Assembly (NCBI GenBank): GCA_021784255.1
Contig: JAJXSZ010000001.1
Coordinates: 1 to 38,861 of the forward strand
DNA: 38,861 nucleotides
DNA from: Pseudomonadota bacterium
GTDB lineage: Bacteria; Pseudomonadota; Alphaproteobacteria; Acetobacterales; Acetobacteraceae
Reading direction: 5' to 3'
The notes beneath the pieces are model-generated. The model was not told where the DNA came from. It saw only the letters and a program-made list of their open reading frames with translations, and ran no database searches. Positions 1 to 7,373 of this stretch are shown piece after piece (positions within the stretch are counted from its first letter, which is position 1; each line of letters opens with the position of its first letter). The position numbers were made by a program, and so were the translations under genes.

Positions 1-1
1 C

Positions 2-1180
2 GGCGAGCGCGGCCGTCGCGATCATCCAGCCCGCCCCTCCCAGAGTGGCCAGGCGCACCGTGGCGAAACGCAGGCCGGCGAGGCGCGGGGGGCCGAGGCG
101 CGGGGAGGCCAGGCGCGGGGGAGCGAGGCGCGGGGGAGCGACCGTCCGCGCGGCGGACCGCAAGGCGAGCATCGCTTCGGCGGCGGCAAACCGGCTGGCA
201 AGCCACCTGCCGGCCGTCAGCATGGGGGCGGGCAGCATGGGGGCGGGCAGCATGGGGGCGGGCAGCAGGGCGGCGGCCAGCAGGGCGGCGGCCAGCAGGG
301 CGGCGGGCGCCATGGTGGCCCCTCGCAGGGCGGCCAGCGCCGCGACCAGCCGCAGGGTGGCTTCCAGCCGCGCCATGGCGAGCACACGCTCCACGCCCGC
401 CCGCCCCACCGCGAGGACGCGGCGCCACGCCAACCGCGTGACCACCGCGACCAGAAGGCGGGCGATCGTTCCGGCCTGTGGCTCTACGGCACCCACGCCG
501 TGGCGGCGGCGCTGGCCAATCCCCACCGCCGGCTGCGCCGCCTGCTGCTGACGGAGGCCGCGGAGGAGGCGATCGCGGCACGCCTGCCGCGCCCCTGGGC
601 GATCACGGCCGAGCGCGCAGAGCGCGAGCAGCTCGACCGGCTGCTGGGCCGCGACGCCGTGCACCAGGGGGCCGCGCTGCACGCGGACCCGTTGGTGGCA
701 CCGCCGCTGGCGCAGGTGCTGGAGCGGCCGGGGCCGCTGGTGGTGCTCGACCAGCTGGCGGATCCGCGCAATATCGGCGCGATCCTGCGCTCGGCGGCGG
801 CGCTCGGCGCGGCGGCTGTCATCGTCCAGGAACGCCACGCACCCGAGGAGACGGGGGCACTGGCCAAGGCCGCGTCGGGGGCGCTGGAGACGATGCCGCT
901 GCTGCGTGCCGTCAACATCGCGCGTACGCTGGTGGCGCTGAAGGCAGCGGACCTGTTCGTGGTCGGGCTCGACGCGGCAGCCCCGCCGCTCTCGGGCTCG
1001 GACCTCGCCGATCGGCGCGTGGCCATCGTGCTCGGCGCCGAGGGCGAAGGGCTGCGCCGTCTCACGCGCGAGACCTGCGACACGCTGGCCGGAATTTCGA
1101 TCCAGGGCGGCGGCTTGCTCGACAGCCTCAACGTCTCGGCCGCCTGCGCCATCGCCCTCTACGAGCTGGGCCGGCGCTGA
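2..1180 (+). CDS. rlmB: 23S rRNA (guanosine-2'-O-)-methyltransferase RlmB, 5' end outside window
   Basis: TrmH/SPOUT-family enzyme that 2'-O-methylates G2251 in the 23S rRNA P loop. The conserved part begins with LWLYGTHAV at about 476, followed by the small substrate-binding domain. The SPOUT domain shows DPRNIGAILRSAAALGA (motif 1), LGAEGEGL (motif 2) and DSLNVSAACAIALYEL (motif 3, knot). The frame is open from base 2. It has no ATG, GTG or TTG before the GTG at 500, which already lies inside the conserved AVAAAL block, so the true start must be left of the window. The roughly 158 residues before the domain are rich in Gly, Gln, Arg and His, with pentapeptide repeats (E/Q)ARG(A/G/S) and Q(H/Q)GGG. 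They look disordered and RNA-binding-like. The stop overlaps the next start by one base (TGATG at 1178-1182). Function is clear; the role of the extension is unknown. Confidence 0.93.
   Translation, partial: GERGRRDHPARPSQSGQAHRGETQAGEARGAEARGGQARGSEARGSDRPRGGPQGEHRFGGGKPAGKPPAGRQHGGGQHGGGQHGGGQQGGGQQGGGQQGGGRHGGPSQGGQRRDQPQGGFQPRHGEHTLHARPPHREDAAPRQPRDHRDQKAGDRSGLWLYGTHAVAAALANPHRRLRRLLLTEAAEEAIAARLPRPWAITAERAEREQLDRLLGRDAVHQGAALHADPLVAPPLAQVLERPGPLVVLDQLADPRNIGAILRSAAALGAAAVIVQERHAPEETGALAKAASGALETMPLLRAVNIARTLVALKAADLFVVGLDAAAPPLSGSDLADRRVAIVLGAEGEGLRRLTRETCDTLAGISIQGGGLLDSLNVSAACAIALYELGRR
80..139 (+). repeat. 15-bp tandem repeat, 4 units, in the rlmB extension
   Basis: Four contiguous 15-bp units begin at 80, 95, 110 and 125, of the form gag/cag-gcg-cgg-gg(g/a)-(g/a)(c/g)c. 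They encode EARGA, EARGG, QARGS and EARGS in the RlmB frame. The period is a multiple of three, so changes in copy number keep the frame. Confidence 0.85.
218..307 (+). repeat. 15-bp tandem repeat, 6 units, in the rlmB extension
   Basis: Three identical units cagcatgggggcggg (218, 233, 248) are followed by three near-identical units cagcagggcggcgg(c/g) (263, 278, 293). They encode QHGGG three times, then QQGGG three times. Units abut with no spacers. The two sub-blocks differ at fixed bases, so each seems to have expanded separately after divergence. Confidence 0.9.
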
Positions 1181-1965
1181 TGGAGGCCGCGACGATCGCT
1201 GCCGCCGTGCTCTCCGCGCGCCGCCGTGGCCCGCCATACGCACCGCTGCCGCCCGACATCGCGCCGCGGACGCTCGAGGAGGGGCTGGCGGCCCAGGTGG
1301 CGCTGGCCCGGATGCTCGATGCCGATCCCCCGGCCGGCTTCAAGATCGGCGCCACGGCCGCGGGTATGCGCGCCTATCTCGGTCTCGGACACCCGCTTGC
1401 CGGGTTCATGCCGCGCGACGGCCTGGTCGCGAGCGGCAGCGTCCTGGACTGGACGGGCGCGCCGCTCGGCGTTGAATGTGAGATCGGCGTGCGCCTGGCG
1501 CGCGACCTGCCGGCGGGACCGTGCGACGCGGCACGGGCGCGGGAAGCCGTCGGCGATGTCTTTGCCGCCATCGAGATCGTCGAGAACCGCTACGGCCCGC
1601 CCCCGGTCGGCGACCTCAAGCTCGTGGGGCCCGCGGGCCTGCTGGCGGACCAGGTGTTCCACCATGGCGGCGTGCTCGGCAGGCCGGCGGCGGATTGGCG
1701 CGCGCTCGATCTCGCCGCGGTGGCCGGGCGCATGTGCGTGGACGGCCAGGAAGTCGGGCACGGCTTCGGTGCCGATCTGCTCGGCGAGCCGATGGCGGCG
1801 CTGGCCTGGCTTGCCGGCTCCGCCGAGGCCGCTGCGTTCGGCGGTCTGCGCGAGGGGCAGGTGGTGCTGCTGGGCAGCGTGACGCCGCCGATCTGGCTCG
1901 CCGGCCCGTGCACCGTGGACGTCGCCTTCGCCGGACTGGGCGAAGCCACCGTCCGGTTCGCTTAA
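1180..1965 (+). CDS. 2-oxopent-4-enoate hydratase / FAA-hydrolase family protein (261 aa)
   Basis: Member of the fumarylacetoacetate-hydrolase fold in the MhpD/XylJ hydratase branch, which adds water to 2-hydroxy-2,4-dienoates or decarboxylates related oxalocrotonates. Visible residues are GFKIGAT (conserved Lys55), GVECEIGVRLA (Glu99 and Glu101, metal ligands in the family), IEIVENRY (Glu135) and the C-terminal GSVTPP block. Length is normal for the branch. The ATG overlaps the rlmB stop by one base, so translation is probably coupled. No aromatic meta-cleavage genes are nearby, so the substrate cannot be read from context. A paralogue of the same family lies at 17770-18507. Confidence 0.85.
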   Translation: MEAATIAAAVLSARRRGPPYAPLPPDIAPRTLEEGLAAQVALARMLDADPPAGFKIGATAAGMRAYLGLGHPLAGFMPRDGLVASGSVLDWTGAPLGVECEIGVRLARDLPAGPCDAARAREAVGDVFAAIEIVENRYGPPPVGDLKLVGPAGLLADQVFHHGGVLGRPAADWRALDLAAVAGRMCVDGQEVGHGFGADLLGEPMAALAWLAGSAEAAAFGGLREGQVVLLGSVTPPIWLAGPCTVDVAFAGLGEATVRFA

Positions 1966-2175
1966 CCGGGCGTCAAGCGGCGGCGGGCAAAAGAGGGGTC
2001 CGCCGCGACCGCGGCGCTCCTCGCCAGAACGGCATCAGTTGGGAAACCCCCGCGGAGGCCGCGCATGCCGAGACGTCGAACCGAACCATCTGTCATTTCC
2101 CAGTCGCGCGCGCGCCAGGCGCGAGAGCTTCAGCCGCGCTTCGATGCGCCGGCCGGCGCCGCACAGAGCGCCCGC

Positions 2176-2418
2176 ATGCCCGAATACGGCATGCCGTGCT
2201 GCGACTGGGCGCTGCTGTCGGAGCCTTTGCAACTCGCGGTCGCGCGCGAGGCGCTGATGCGGGCGGCGGAAACCATCGCCGGGCAGGCGATGGTGCTGGC
2301 CGCGGAGATGGACGATGGCGCGCTGCCCGACCGCGGCGGCGCCGAGGCGCTGCGCCTCTTCGCCGCCGTGGTGCGCGTCACCGGCCGGGAGCGAAACGCC
2401 CCGGCCGGCCACGCGTAG
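2176..2418 (+). CDS. small hypothetical protein (80 aa)
   Basis: Open frame starting MPEYGMPCCDWALL, with an Ala/Leu/Glu-rich amphipathic stretch in the middle and a polar tail. A longer version could start at the ATG at 2065, but the added 37 residues are Arg/Gln-rich and look like translated spacer. The frame ends 7 bases before the convergent end of the Deg protease gene, which fits a real gene filling the space. I recognise no domain. The CC pair and two acidic/hydrophobic heptad-like stretches are the only features. Whether it is expressed is uncertain. Confidence 0.45.
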   Translation: MPEYGMPCCDWALLSEPLQLAVAREALMRAAETIAGQAMVLAAEMDDGALPDRGGAEALRLFAAVVRVTGRERNAPAGHA

Positions 2419-2425
2419 AGACCGG

Positions 2426-3868
2426 TCAGCCGGCCTTCACGGTCGGGTTGAGTGCCACGTAGGCGGCGTGGCCGTTGCGCATCACCCGCAACGCGATCGG
2501 CTTGCCGGCGTTCTCGGCCTGGCGGAGCACCCGCACCGCCGCCTGGGGCGAGTCGACCGTCTGCGCGCCCACGGCGGTGATCACGTCGCCCTGCTGCAAC
2601 CCCGCCTGAGCCGCGGGCGAGCCGGGCTGCACGCCGGCAACGACGGCCCCCATGATGTCGCTGGGCAGGCCCAGCTGGCTGCGCGTGTTCGGCGTGATCG
2701 GCGCGAGGGCGAGCCCGATCCGCCCCTGCCCATGATGCGGAGCGGCCGAGGCGGTCCTGCCATTGGGCAGCGTCGCCAGCGCGACCGTCAGCGTCCTGAT
2801 CTCGCCCTTGCGGATGTACTTGATCGGCGTTTGCGTGCCCGGCCGGATCGCCGCGATGTCGATCGCAAGATCGCGTGCCGACTTGATCGGCTGGCCGTTG
2901 ACGTCGCGGATCACGTCGCCGGGCTGGAACCCTGCCCGCTGCGCCGGGCTGTTCGGCTCGACCGTCGCCACCAGCGCGCCGTCCGTGACGCCGTGTGGCA
3001 GGCCGAGGGCGCTCGCCATCTCCGGCGTCACCGGCTGCGCCGAGACGCCGAGATAGCCGCGGGTGACGGAGCCATGCGCCTCGATCTGGGCCACGACGTT
3101 CTTGACCATATCCGAGGGAATGGCAAAGCCGATGCCGACCGAGCCGCCGGAGGGCGAAATGATCGCGGTATCGACGCCGATCACCTGCCCCTGCTGGTTG
3201 AACAGCGGGCCACCGGAGTTGCCGGGATTGATCGGCGCGTCGATCTGGATGAAGTCGTCATAGGGTCCGGCGCCGATATCGCGCCCGCGCGCCGAGACGA
3301 TGCCCGCCGTCACCGTGCCGCCGAGCCCGTAGGGGTTGCCCATCGCGACCACCCATTGCCCGGGCACGACATTGTTGCTTTGGCCGAGCTGCAGATAGGG
3401 CAGCGGCTTGCCGGCATTGACGCGCAGCACCGCGAGATCGGTGCGCGGATCGGTGCCGATGACCTTCGCCTTGAGATGCTGGCCGTCCGACAGCGTCACC
3501 ATCACCTCGCGCGCATTCTTGACCACGTGGTTGTTGGTGACGATGGTGCCGTTGGCATCGACGAGGAAGCCGGAGCCCTTCGCCTCCTGGGCTTGCTGCT
3601 GCTGCGGAACCCGGAACATGCCGAACGGCGTCGGAATGGTCTCGACCGAGGCGTTCTGGATCCTGAGGTGGTTGGTGATGGACACCACCGCCGGACGGAC
3701 GCTGGTGGCAAGGCTCGAGAAGTCGGGCAGCGTCGGCGCCGACGCCACCTTGATCGGCGCGCTGGTTTCGGCGCGCCCGACGGCGATGCCGCCGAGGACG
3801 GAGCCGGCCAGCAGGACGGCGACCAGCGCGACGCGGGTCGTCCGACGATGTGCAAGCAGGTGTTGCAT
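2426..3868 (-). CDS. Deg/HtrA (Do-family) periplasmic serine protease (480 aa)
   Basis: Periplasmic quality-control protease/chaperone. With the start at 3868 the protein begins MQHLLAHRRTTRVALVAVLLAG, a signal peptide or membrane anchor with a basic n-region. A good ribosome site (AAGGGGGAT) precedes this ATG. The trypsin-like domain carries the triad His114 (NNHVV), Asp144 (TDLAVL) and Ser218 (GNSGGPL). A Gln-rich stretch (about residues 88-92) sits where the LA loop of DegP/DegQ lies. Two PDZ domains follow, at about 275-365 and 390-475, each with the GSPAxxAG or NSPAxRAG and GDVI signatures. The open frame extends upstream to 3985 but lacks signal-sequence character there. DegP, DegQ and MucD-type names cannot be separated from sequence alone. 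Confidence 0.93.
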   Translation of the reverse strand: MQHLLAHRRTTRVALVAVLLAGSVLGGIAVGRAETSAPIKVASAPTLPDFSSLATSVRPAVVSITNHLRIQNASVETIPTPFGMFRVPQQQQAQEAKGSGFLVDANGTIVTNNHVVKNAREVMVTLSDGQHLKAKVIGTDPRTDLAVLRVNAGKPLPYLQLGQSNNVVPGQWVVAMGNPYGLGGTVTAGIVSARGRDIGAGPYDDFIQIDAPINPGNSGGPLFNQQGQVIGVDTAIISPSGGSVGIGFAIPSDMVKNVVAQIEAHGSVTRGYLGVSAQPVTPEMASALGLPHGVTDGALVATVEPNSPAQRAGFQPGDVIRDVNGQPIKSARDLAIDIAAIRPGTQTPIKYIRKGEIRTLTVALATLPNGRTASAAPHHGQGRIGLALAPITPNTRSQLGLPSDIMGAVVAGVQPGSPAAQAGLQQGDVITAVGAQTVDSPQAAVRVLRQAENAGKPIALRVMRNGHAAYVALNPTVKAG

Positions 3869-4067
3869 GGGTTTCGATCCCCCTTGAATGATGGCATCTG
3901 TGGTCGGCGGGGCGTGCCCGCTCTTCGCCCAACATGGGGCGGCGGTACCGACCGGCCAGTGGCATGTCGGTGAAAGGCCGGACACGTGACGATCGTTTCA
4001 GGGTCGTGAAAGGTGCGGGCCCGGGAACGATCCGCGGGCCGGAAGCCGGGCGAGGGCGCCGCCCAGG

Positions 4068-4097
4068 TTGCCGCCGCGGCCGCCGCCGCGCTAATTC
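4068..4097 (+). promoter_or_regulatory. probable sigma-70-type promoter of tRNA-Thr
   Basis: TTGCCG at 4068-4073, an 18-base spacer, and TAATTC at 4092-4097. This places the start site about 7-10 bases downstream, right at the tRNA 5' end (4108). TAATTC is a clear AT-rich departure in an otherwise GC-only stretch. Only the match and the spacing support the call. Confidence 0.45.
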
Positions 4098-4107
4098 GCG
4101 CCGCGAC

Positions 4108-4182
4108 GCCGGGTTAGCACAGCGGTAGTGCAGCGGTTTTGTAAACCGAAGGTCGGGGGTTCAAATCCCTCACCCGGCACCA
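4108..4182 (+). tRNA. tRNA-Thr (anticodon TGT)
   Basis: The cloverleaf folds by eye. The 7-bp acceptor stem pairs GCCGGGT (4108-4114) with ACCCGGC (4172-4178). The D stem is GCAC/GTGC (4117-4120/4128-4131). The anticodon loop TTTGTAA has TGT at 4140-4142, with U33 before it and A37 after. The T arm is GGGGG-TTCAAAT-CCCTC. Discriminator A4179 is followed by an encoded CCA (4180-4182). Position 27-43 of the anticodon stem is a G·A mismatch. It decodes ACA and, by wobble, other Thr codons. Confidence 0.97.
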
Positions 4183-4208
4183 TCGCCCTCGCCAGGTGCG
4201 GCACCAGG

Positions 4209-4673
4209 TCAGGTCCGCAGTTCCTTGAAGAAGGCGCGCAGCAGCTCGCCGCACTCCGCCTCGCGCAGGCCCCCGACGACCTCCGGGACGTGCATGCAGC
4301 CTGGCGCGGCGAAGACCCGGGCGCCGTGCTCCACCGCGCCGCCCTTGGGATCGTAGGCACCGAAGATGACGCGGCGGAGACGGAAATGCACCGCCGCGCC
4401 GGCACACATCGCGCAGGGCTCGAGGGTCACATAGAGATCGCAGCCGGCCAGGCGCCCGCCGCTCGGCCCGCCCAGCGCCCGGGCGGCCCGTTGCATCGCC
4501 AGCAGCTCGGCATGGGCGGAGGCATCGTGCCCCGCCTCGACCTCGTTGCCCGCCGCGGCCAGCACCCTGCCGTCGGGCGCGACGACGACGGCGCCGACCG
4601 GCACCTCGCCGCGTGCGCCGGCCAGCCTCGCCTGCGCCAACGCCGCCGCCATGCCGCCGCTTGCCGAACTCAT
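4209..4673 (-). CDS. tadA: tRNA-specific adenosine deaminase TadA
   Basis: Deaminates A34 to inosine in tRNA-Arg(ACG), so that CGU, CGC and CGA can be read. The cytidine/deoxycytidylate deaminase zinc site is complete: HAE (His54 as zinc ligand, Glu56 as proton shuttle) and PCAMC (Cys87 and Cys90). The length of 154 aa is normal. The start at 4673 is preferred; Met8 (4652) is possible. It is transcribed away from the peptidase C26 gene, with 23 bases between the two start codons. In many alphaproteobacteria tadA faces rluB directly, and here the C26 gene sits between them. Confidence 0.95.
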   Translation of the reverse strand: MSSASGGMAAALAQARLAGARGEVPVGAVVVAPDGRVLAAAGNEVEAGHDASAHAELLAMQRAARALGGPSGGRLAGCDLYVTLEPCAMCAGAAVHFRLRRVIFGAYDPKGGAVEHGARVFAAPGCMHVPEVVGGLREAECGELLRAFFKELRT

Positions 4674-4696
4674 GGCGGCGAGCGTAGCAATCCGGC

Positions 4697-5413
4697 ATGT
4701 CCCGCACCAACCCGCCAGCGATCGGCATCACTCTCGATTCCGAGGGATCGGGTGGCTATTCGAAATACGCCTGGTACGCCCTGCGCCAGAACTACGCCGC
4801 CGCAGTCGCCGCCGCGGGCGGGCTGCCGCTGGCGCTGGCGCACCTGCCGGAGCTCGCGGAGGCGATGCTCGACCGGCTGGACGCGCTGGTCATCACCGGC
4901 GGCGCCTTCGATGTCGGGCCGGAGCTTTATGGCGAGTCGGCAATGCACACGGCGACGACGCTGAAAGCCGCGCGCACCGCGGCCGAGCTGGCCTTGCTGC
5001 GCGGTGCGCTCAACCGCGACATGCCGGTGCTGGGCATCTGCGGCGGCGAGCAGCTGCTGGCCGTCGGCCTGGGCGGCACGCTGATCCAGCACATTCCGGA
5101 CGCGATCCATAACCCACTGGCGCACGAGCAGCCCAACCCACGCCACGAGCCTGGTCATCCGGTCGCGATCACACCGGGCAGCCGCCTTGCTGCGATCACC
5201 GCCGAGACCGGGCTCCTGGTCAACTCCGCGCACCACCAGGCGGTGCGCACGCCGGGCCAGGCACGCGTCAACGCCACGGCGCCGGACGGCGTGATCGAGG
5301 GCATCGAGGATCCCTCCCGCCGCTTCTGCATCGGTGTGCAATGGCACCCCGAGTTCCTCATCAACGCCGCCGACCGGCGCCTGTTCGATGCCCTCGTCGC
5401 CGCCTGCACCTGA
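4697..5413 (+). CDS. gamma-glutamyl-gamma-aminobutyrate hydrolase family protein (peptidase C26, PuuD-like)
   Basis: Class-I glutamine-amidotransferase fold used to hydrolyse gamma-glutamyl amides. The nucleophile elbow GICGGEQ contains Cys115, and QWHPEF near the end supplies His217 and Glu219 of the triad. The GITLDSEGSGGYSKYAW N-terminus and the ITGG(A)FDVGP motif are typical of the PuuD group. Length (238 aa) is about normal. Family members act on gamma-Glu-GABA in putrescine breakdown, but no other putrescine genes are present, so the substrate is open. Its last 26 bases overlap the rluB start. Confidence 0.9.
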   Translation: MSRTNPPAIGITLDSEGSGGYSKYAWYALRQNYAAAVAAAGGLPLALAHLPELAEAMLDRLDALVITGGAFDVGPELYGESAMHTATTLKAARTAAELALLRGALNRDMPVLGICGGEQLLAVGLGGTLIQHIPDAIHNPLAHEQPNPRHEPGHPVAITPGSRLAAITAETGLLVNSAHHQAVRTPGQARVNATAPDGVIEGIEDPSRRFCIGVQWHPEFLINAADRRLFDALVAACT

Positions 5414-6137
5414 CGCCGCCCTGCAGGCGGAACGCGGCGAGCGGATCGCCAAATTTCTGGCCCGCGCCGGCGTCGCCTCGCGGCGCGACGCGGAACAGAT
5501 GATCGCGGCCGGGCGCGTCACGCTCAACGGCGCGCCCGTCACCCATCCGGCAACCTTCGTTACGGGAGCGGACGCGGTGCTGGTGGACGGCAAACCGGTC
5601 GGCGTCGAGCGCACCCGGCTGTTCCGCTACCACAAGCCCGTGGGGCTGGTGACGACGCATCGCGACCCAGAGGGCAGGCCCACCGTGTTCGCTCGCCTGC
5701 CGGCCGGCCTGCCGCGGCTCATCTCCGTCGGCAGGCTCGACCTCACCAGCGAGGGTTTGTTGCTGCTCACCAACGACGGCGAGCTGGCGCGCAGGCTCGA
5801 GCTGCCGTCCAACGGATGGCTGCGGCGCTATCGCGTGCGCGTGCACGGCCAGCCGGAGCCCGCAGCGCTGGCCAGGCTCGCGCGCGGCGTTACCGTCGAT
5901 GGCATCGCCTACGGACCGATCGAGGCCGTGCTCGACGCCACCAAGGGCGACAACGCCTGGCTCAGCATGACGCTGCGCGAGGGGCGCAATCGCGAGATCC
6001 GCCGCGTGCTGGCGTATCTCGGCTTCCGCGTCAGCCGTCTGATCCGCCTCGCCTACGGGCCGTTCCAGCTCGGCACCCTGCCGCGCGGCGCGGTCGCCGA
6101 GGTGCCGCCCAAGGTGGTGCGGGAACAGCTCGGCTGA
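5388..6137 (+). CDS. rluB: 23S rRNA pseudouridine synthase, RluB-type (RsuA family)
   Basis: N-terminal S4 RNA-binding domain (ERIAKFLARAGVASRRDAEQ, about residues 18-37), then the RsuA-type catalytic domain with GRLDLTSEGLLLLTNDG, where Asp118 is the catalytic aspartate. The NREIRRVLAYLG block near the end is diagnostic of the RsuA/RluB/RluE/RluF group. RluB modifies U2605 of 23S rRNA. Start 5388 (MPSSPPAP) overlaps the upstream gene by 26 bases; an upstream start at 5334 would add residues lying wholly within that gene. The stop overlaps the rsmD start by one base (TGATG). Confidence 0.9.
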   Translation: MPSSPPAPDAALQAERGERIAKFLARAGVASRRDAEQMIAAGRVTLNGAPVTHPATFVTGADAVLVDGKPVGVERTRLFRYHKPVGLVTTHRDPEGRPTVFARLPAGLPRLISVGRLDLTSEGLLLLTNDGELARRLELPSNGWLRRYRVRVHGQPEPAALARLARGVTVDGIAYGPIEAVLDATKGDNAWLSMTLREGRNREIRRVLAYLGFRVSRLIRLAYGPFQLGTLPRGAVAEVPPKVVREQLG

Positions 6138-6691
6138 TGCGCATCGTCGCCGGACGCTGGCGCGGCCACAGCCTCGCCGCTCCGGCCAGCACGGCGACGC
6201 GCCCGACCTCCGACCGCGCACGCCAGGCGATCTTCGACCGCCTGGCGCATGCGCCGTGGGCGGCAGGCGTGCTGGAGGACGCGACGGTGCTCGATGCCTT
6301 TGCGGGAACCGGCGCGCTGGGGCTGGAAGCGCTCTCGCGCGGGGCGGCGCGCGCCTGGTTCATGGAGACCGATGCTGCGGCACGGCGGGCGCTGGCCGCC
6401 AACATCGCAGCCTGCCGTGCGGGAAATGCAACGATCCTCGCCGCCGACGCAACGCACCCGCCACGAGGTCAGGCCTGCACGCTGGTCTTCCTCGATCCAC
6501 CCTATGGCAAGGGGCTCATCGCACTGGCGCTCCCGGCGTTGCGGGCCGCGGGCTGGATCGCCCCCGGCGCACTGCTGGTCTGTGAGACGGCGCGCGACGC
6601 CGCGCTCGACCTCGGCACGCCACTCGCCATCACCGCCTGCGGCGCGGCGCGCGTCACGTTCCTTCGCGAAACAGCCGGCCCCAGCCCCTGA
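6137..6691 (+). CDS. rsmD: 16S rRNA (guanine(966)-N(2))-methyltransferase RsmD
   Basis: SAM-dependent methyltransferase for G966 of 16S rRNA. Visible are the N-terminal MRIVAGRWRG with RPTSDRARQAIFD (about 22-35), SAM motif I (DAFAGTGALGLEALSRGA, 53-70) and the catalytic DPPY at 120-123. Length of 184 aa is usual. Translation is probably coupled to rluB. Its 3' end overlaps the convergent gene (6654-7373) by 38 bases. Confidence 0.94.
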   Translation: MRIVAGRWRGHSLAAPASTATRPTSDRARQAIFDRLAHAPWAAGVLEDATVLDAFAGTGALGLEALSRGAARAWFMETDAAARRALAANIAACRAGNATILAADATHPPRGQACTLVFLDPPYGKGLIALALPALRAAGWIAPGALLVCETARDAALDLGTPLAITACGAARVTFLRETAGPSP

Positions 6692-7373
6692 CGGCGCGCG
6701 GATCGCCACCGGCGAGGCGCAGCGAGTCCCACACGACCGTTGCGATCGTATCGAGCACGAGAATGCCGGTCTCGGCCTCCAGTGTTTCGGCCAGCGCCGC
6801 CGCGTGCAGGTTGGTGCAGATGATGGCGATCGCCTCCGGGCGTGCCGCCGCCACCTCGCGCGCCATCGCGGCGATCCGCTCCTGGGGCACGTCGGCGAAG
6901 GCGAAATTCTCCGCGATCCCAAGGTGGCGTTCCGCTACCGTCTCGATACCGAGTGCAGCGTAATTGGCCTGGATGCGCGCCTGCACGTCCTGGGTGTAGG
7001 GCGTCACCAGGCCCATCCGGCGCACGCCGCGCGCCGCCAGGATATCGTTGAGCGCCAGCATCGAGGTGGTGGCAGGAATACCGGTCGACCCCGCGATGCC
7101 GGCGCAGAGCCGGCGGTCCACATCGAAGCCGAGCCAGCCGCCGGAGGTGCCGTTCCAGCCGATCGCCGCGACGCGCGCGTCGGCGAGCAGCGACGCCGCA
7201 TGCAGCATCGGCGCGTCGTCGAACTGCGCAAGACCCGCCTGCGACAGCGTGATTTCAGTGACGCGGAAACGCGCAACGTGCAGGCTCGCGACGCCAGCGA
7301 GCATCGCAGCGGTAATCGGCTCCAACGCCGTGTTGGAACTGGGGGTGAGCATGCCTAAGCGCGGGAGGGTCAT
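6654..7373 (-). CDS. arylmalonate decarboxylase / maleate isomerase superfamily protein (Asp/Glu racemase fold)
   Basis: The protein begins MTLPRLGMLTPSSNTALEP, the PSSNT motif shared by maleate cis-trans isomerases and arylmalonate decarboxylases. Racemases and isomerases of the fold use two cysteines. Here the second is present (Cys186 in IICTNL), but the first site reads NGTS with Gly75 in place of Cys. That matches the single-cysteine arrangement known for Bordetella arylmalonate decarboxylase (Gly74, Cys188), almost to the residue number. This suggests decarboxylation or a one-base mechanism rather than racemisation. It is the last gene of a pgi-mutL run, and its ATG overlaps the mutL stop (ATGA, 7373-7370). 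The physiological substrate is unknown. Confidence 0.82.
   Translation of the reverse strand: MTLPRLGMLTPSSNTALEPITAAMLAGVASLHVARFRVTEITLSQAGLAQFDDAPMLHAASLLADARVAAIGWNGTSGGWLGFDVDRRLCAGIAGSTGIPATTSMLALNDILAARGVRRMGLVTPYTQDVQARIQANYAALGIETVAERHLGIAENFAFADVPQERIAAMAREVAAARPEAIAIICTNLHAAALAETLEAETGILVLDTIATVVWDSLRLAGGDPRAVRGWGRLFREGT

Noticed and set aside
218..307. Regular repeats as a CRISPR array
   Set aside because: Units are contiguous, 15 bp long, without spacers, and in frame inside rlmB; no cas genes are present.
478..1965. Long 495-codon plus-strand frame as one protein
   Set aside because: Its first half is an out-of-frame reading of rlmB; only the part from ATG 1180 has domain content.
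2315..3973. 552-codon plus-strand frame opposite the Deg protease
   Set aside because: Antisense shadow: Arg/Asp-rich with no domain, while the minus frame has the full protease triad and PDZ domains.
3869..4067. Heat-shock or sigma-E-like promoter for the Deg protease
   Set aside because: Expected biologically, but I could not find a convincing -35/-10 pair on the minus strand; a GGAAC is present only on the plus strand without a matching partner.
4108..4200. tRNA-Thr as an integration site for a genomic island
   Set aside because: No integrase gene nearby and I found no second copy of the tRNA 3' end in the window.
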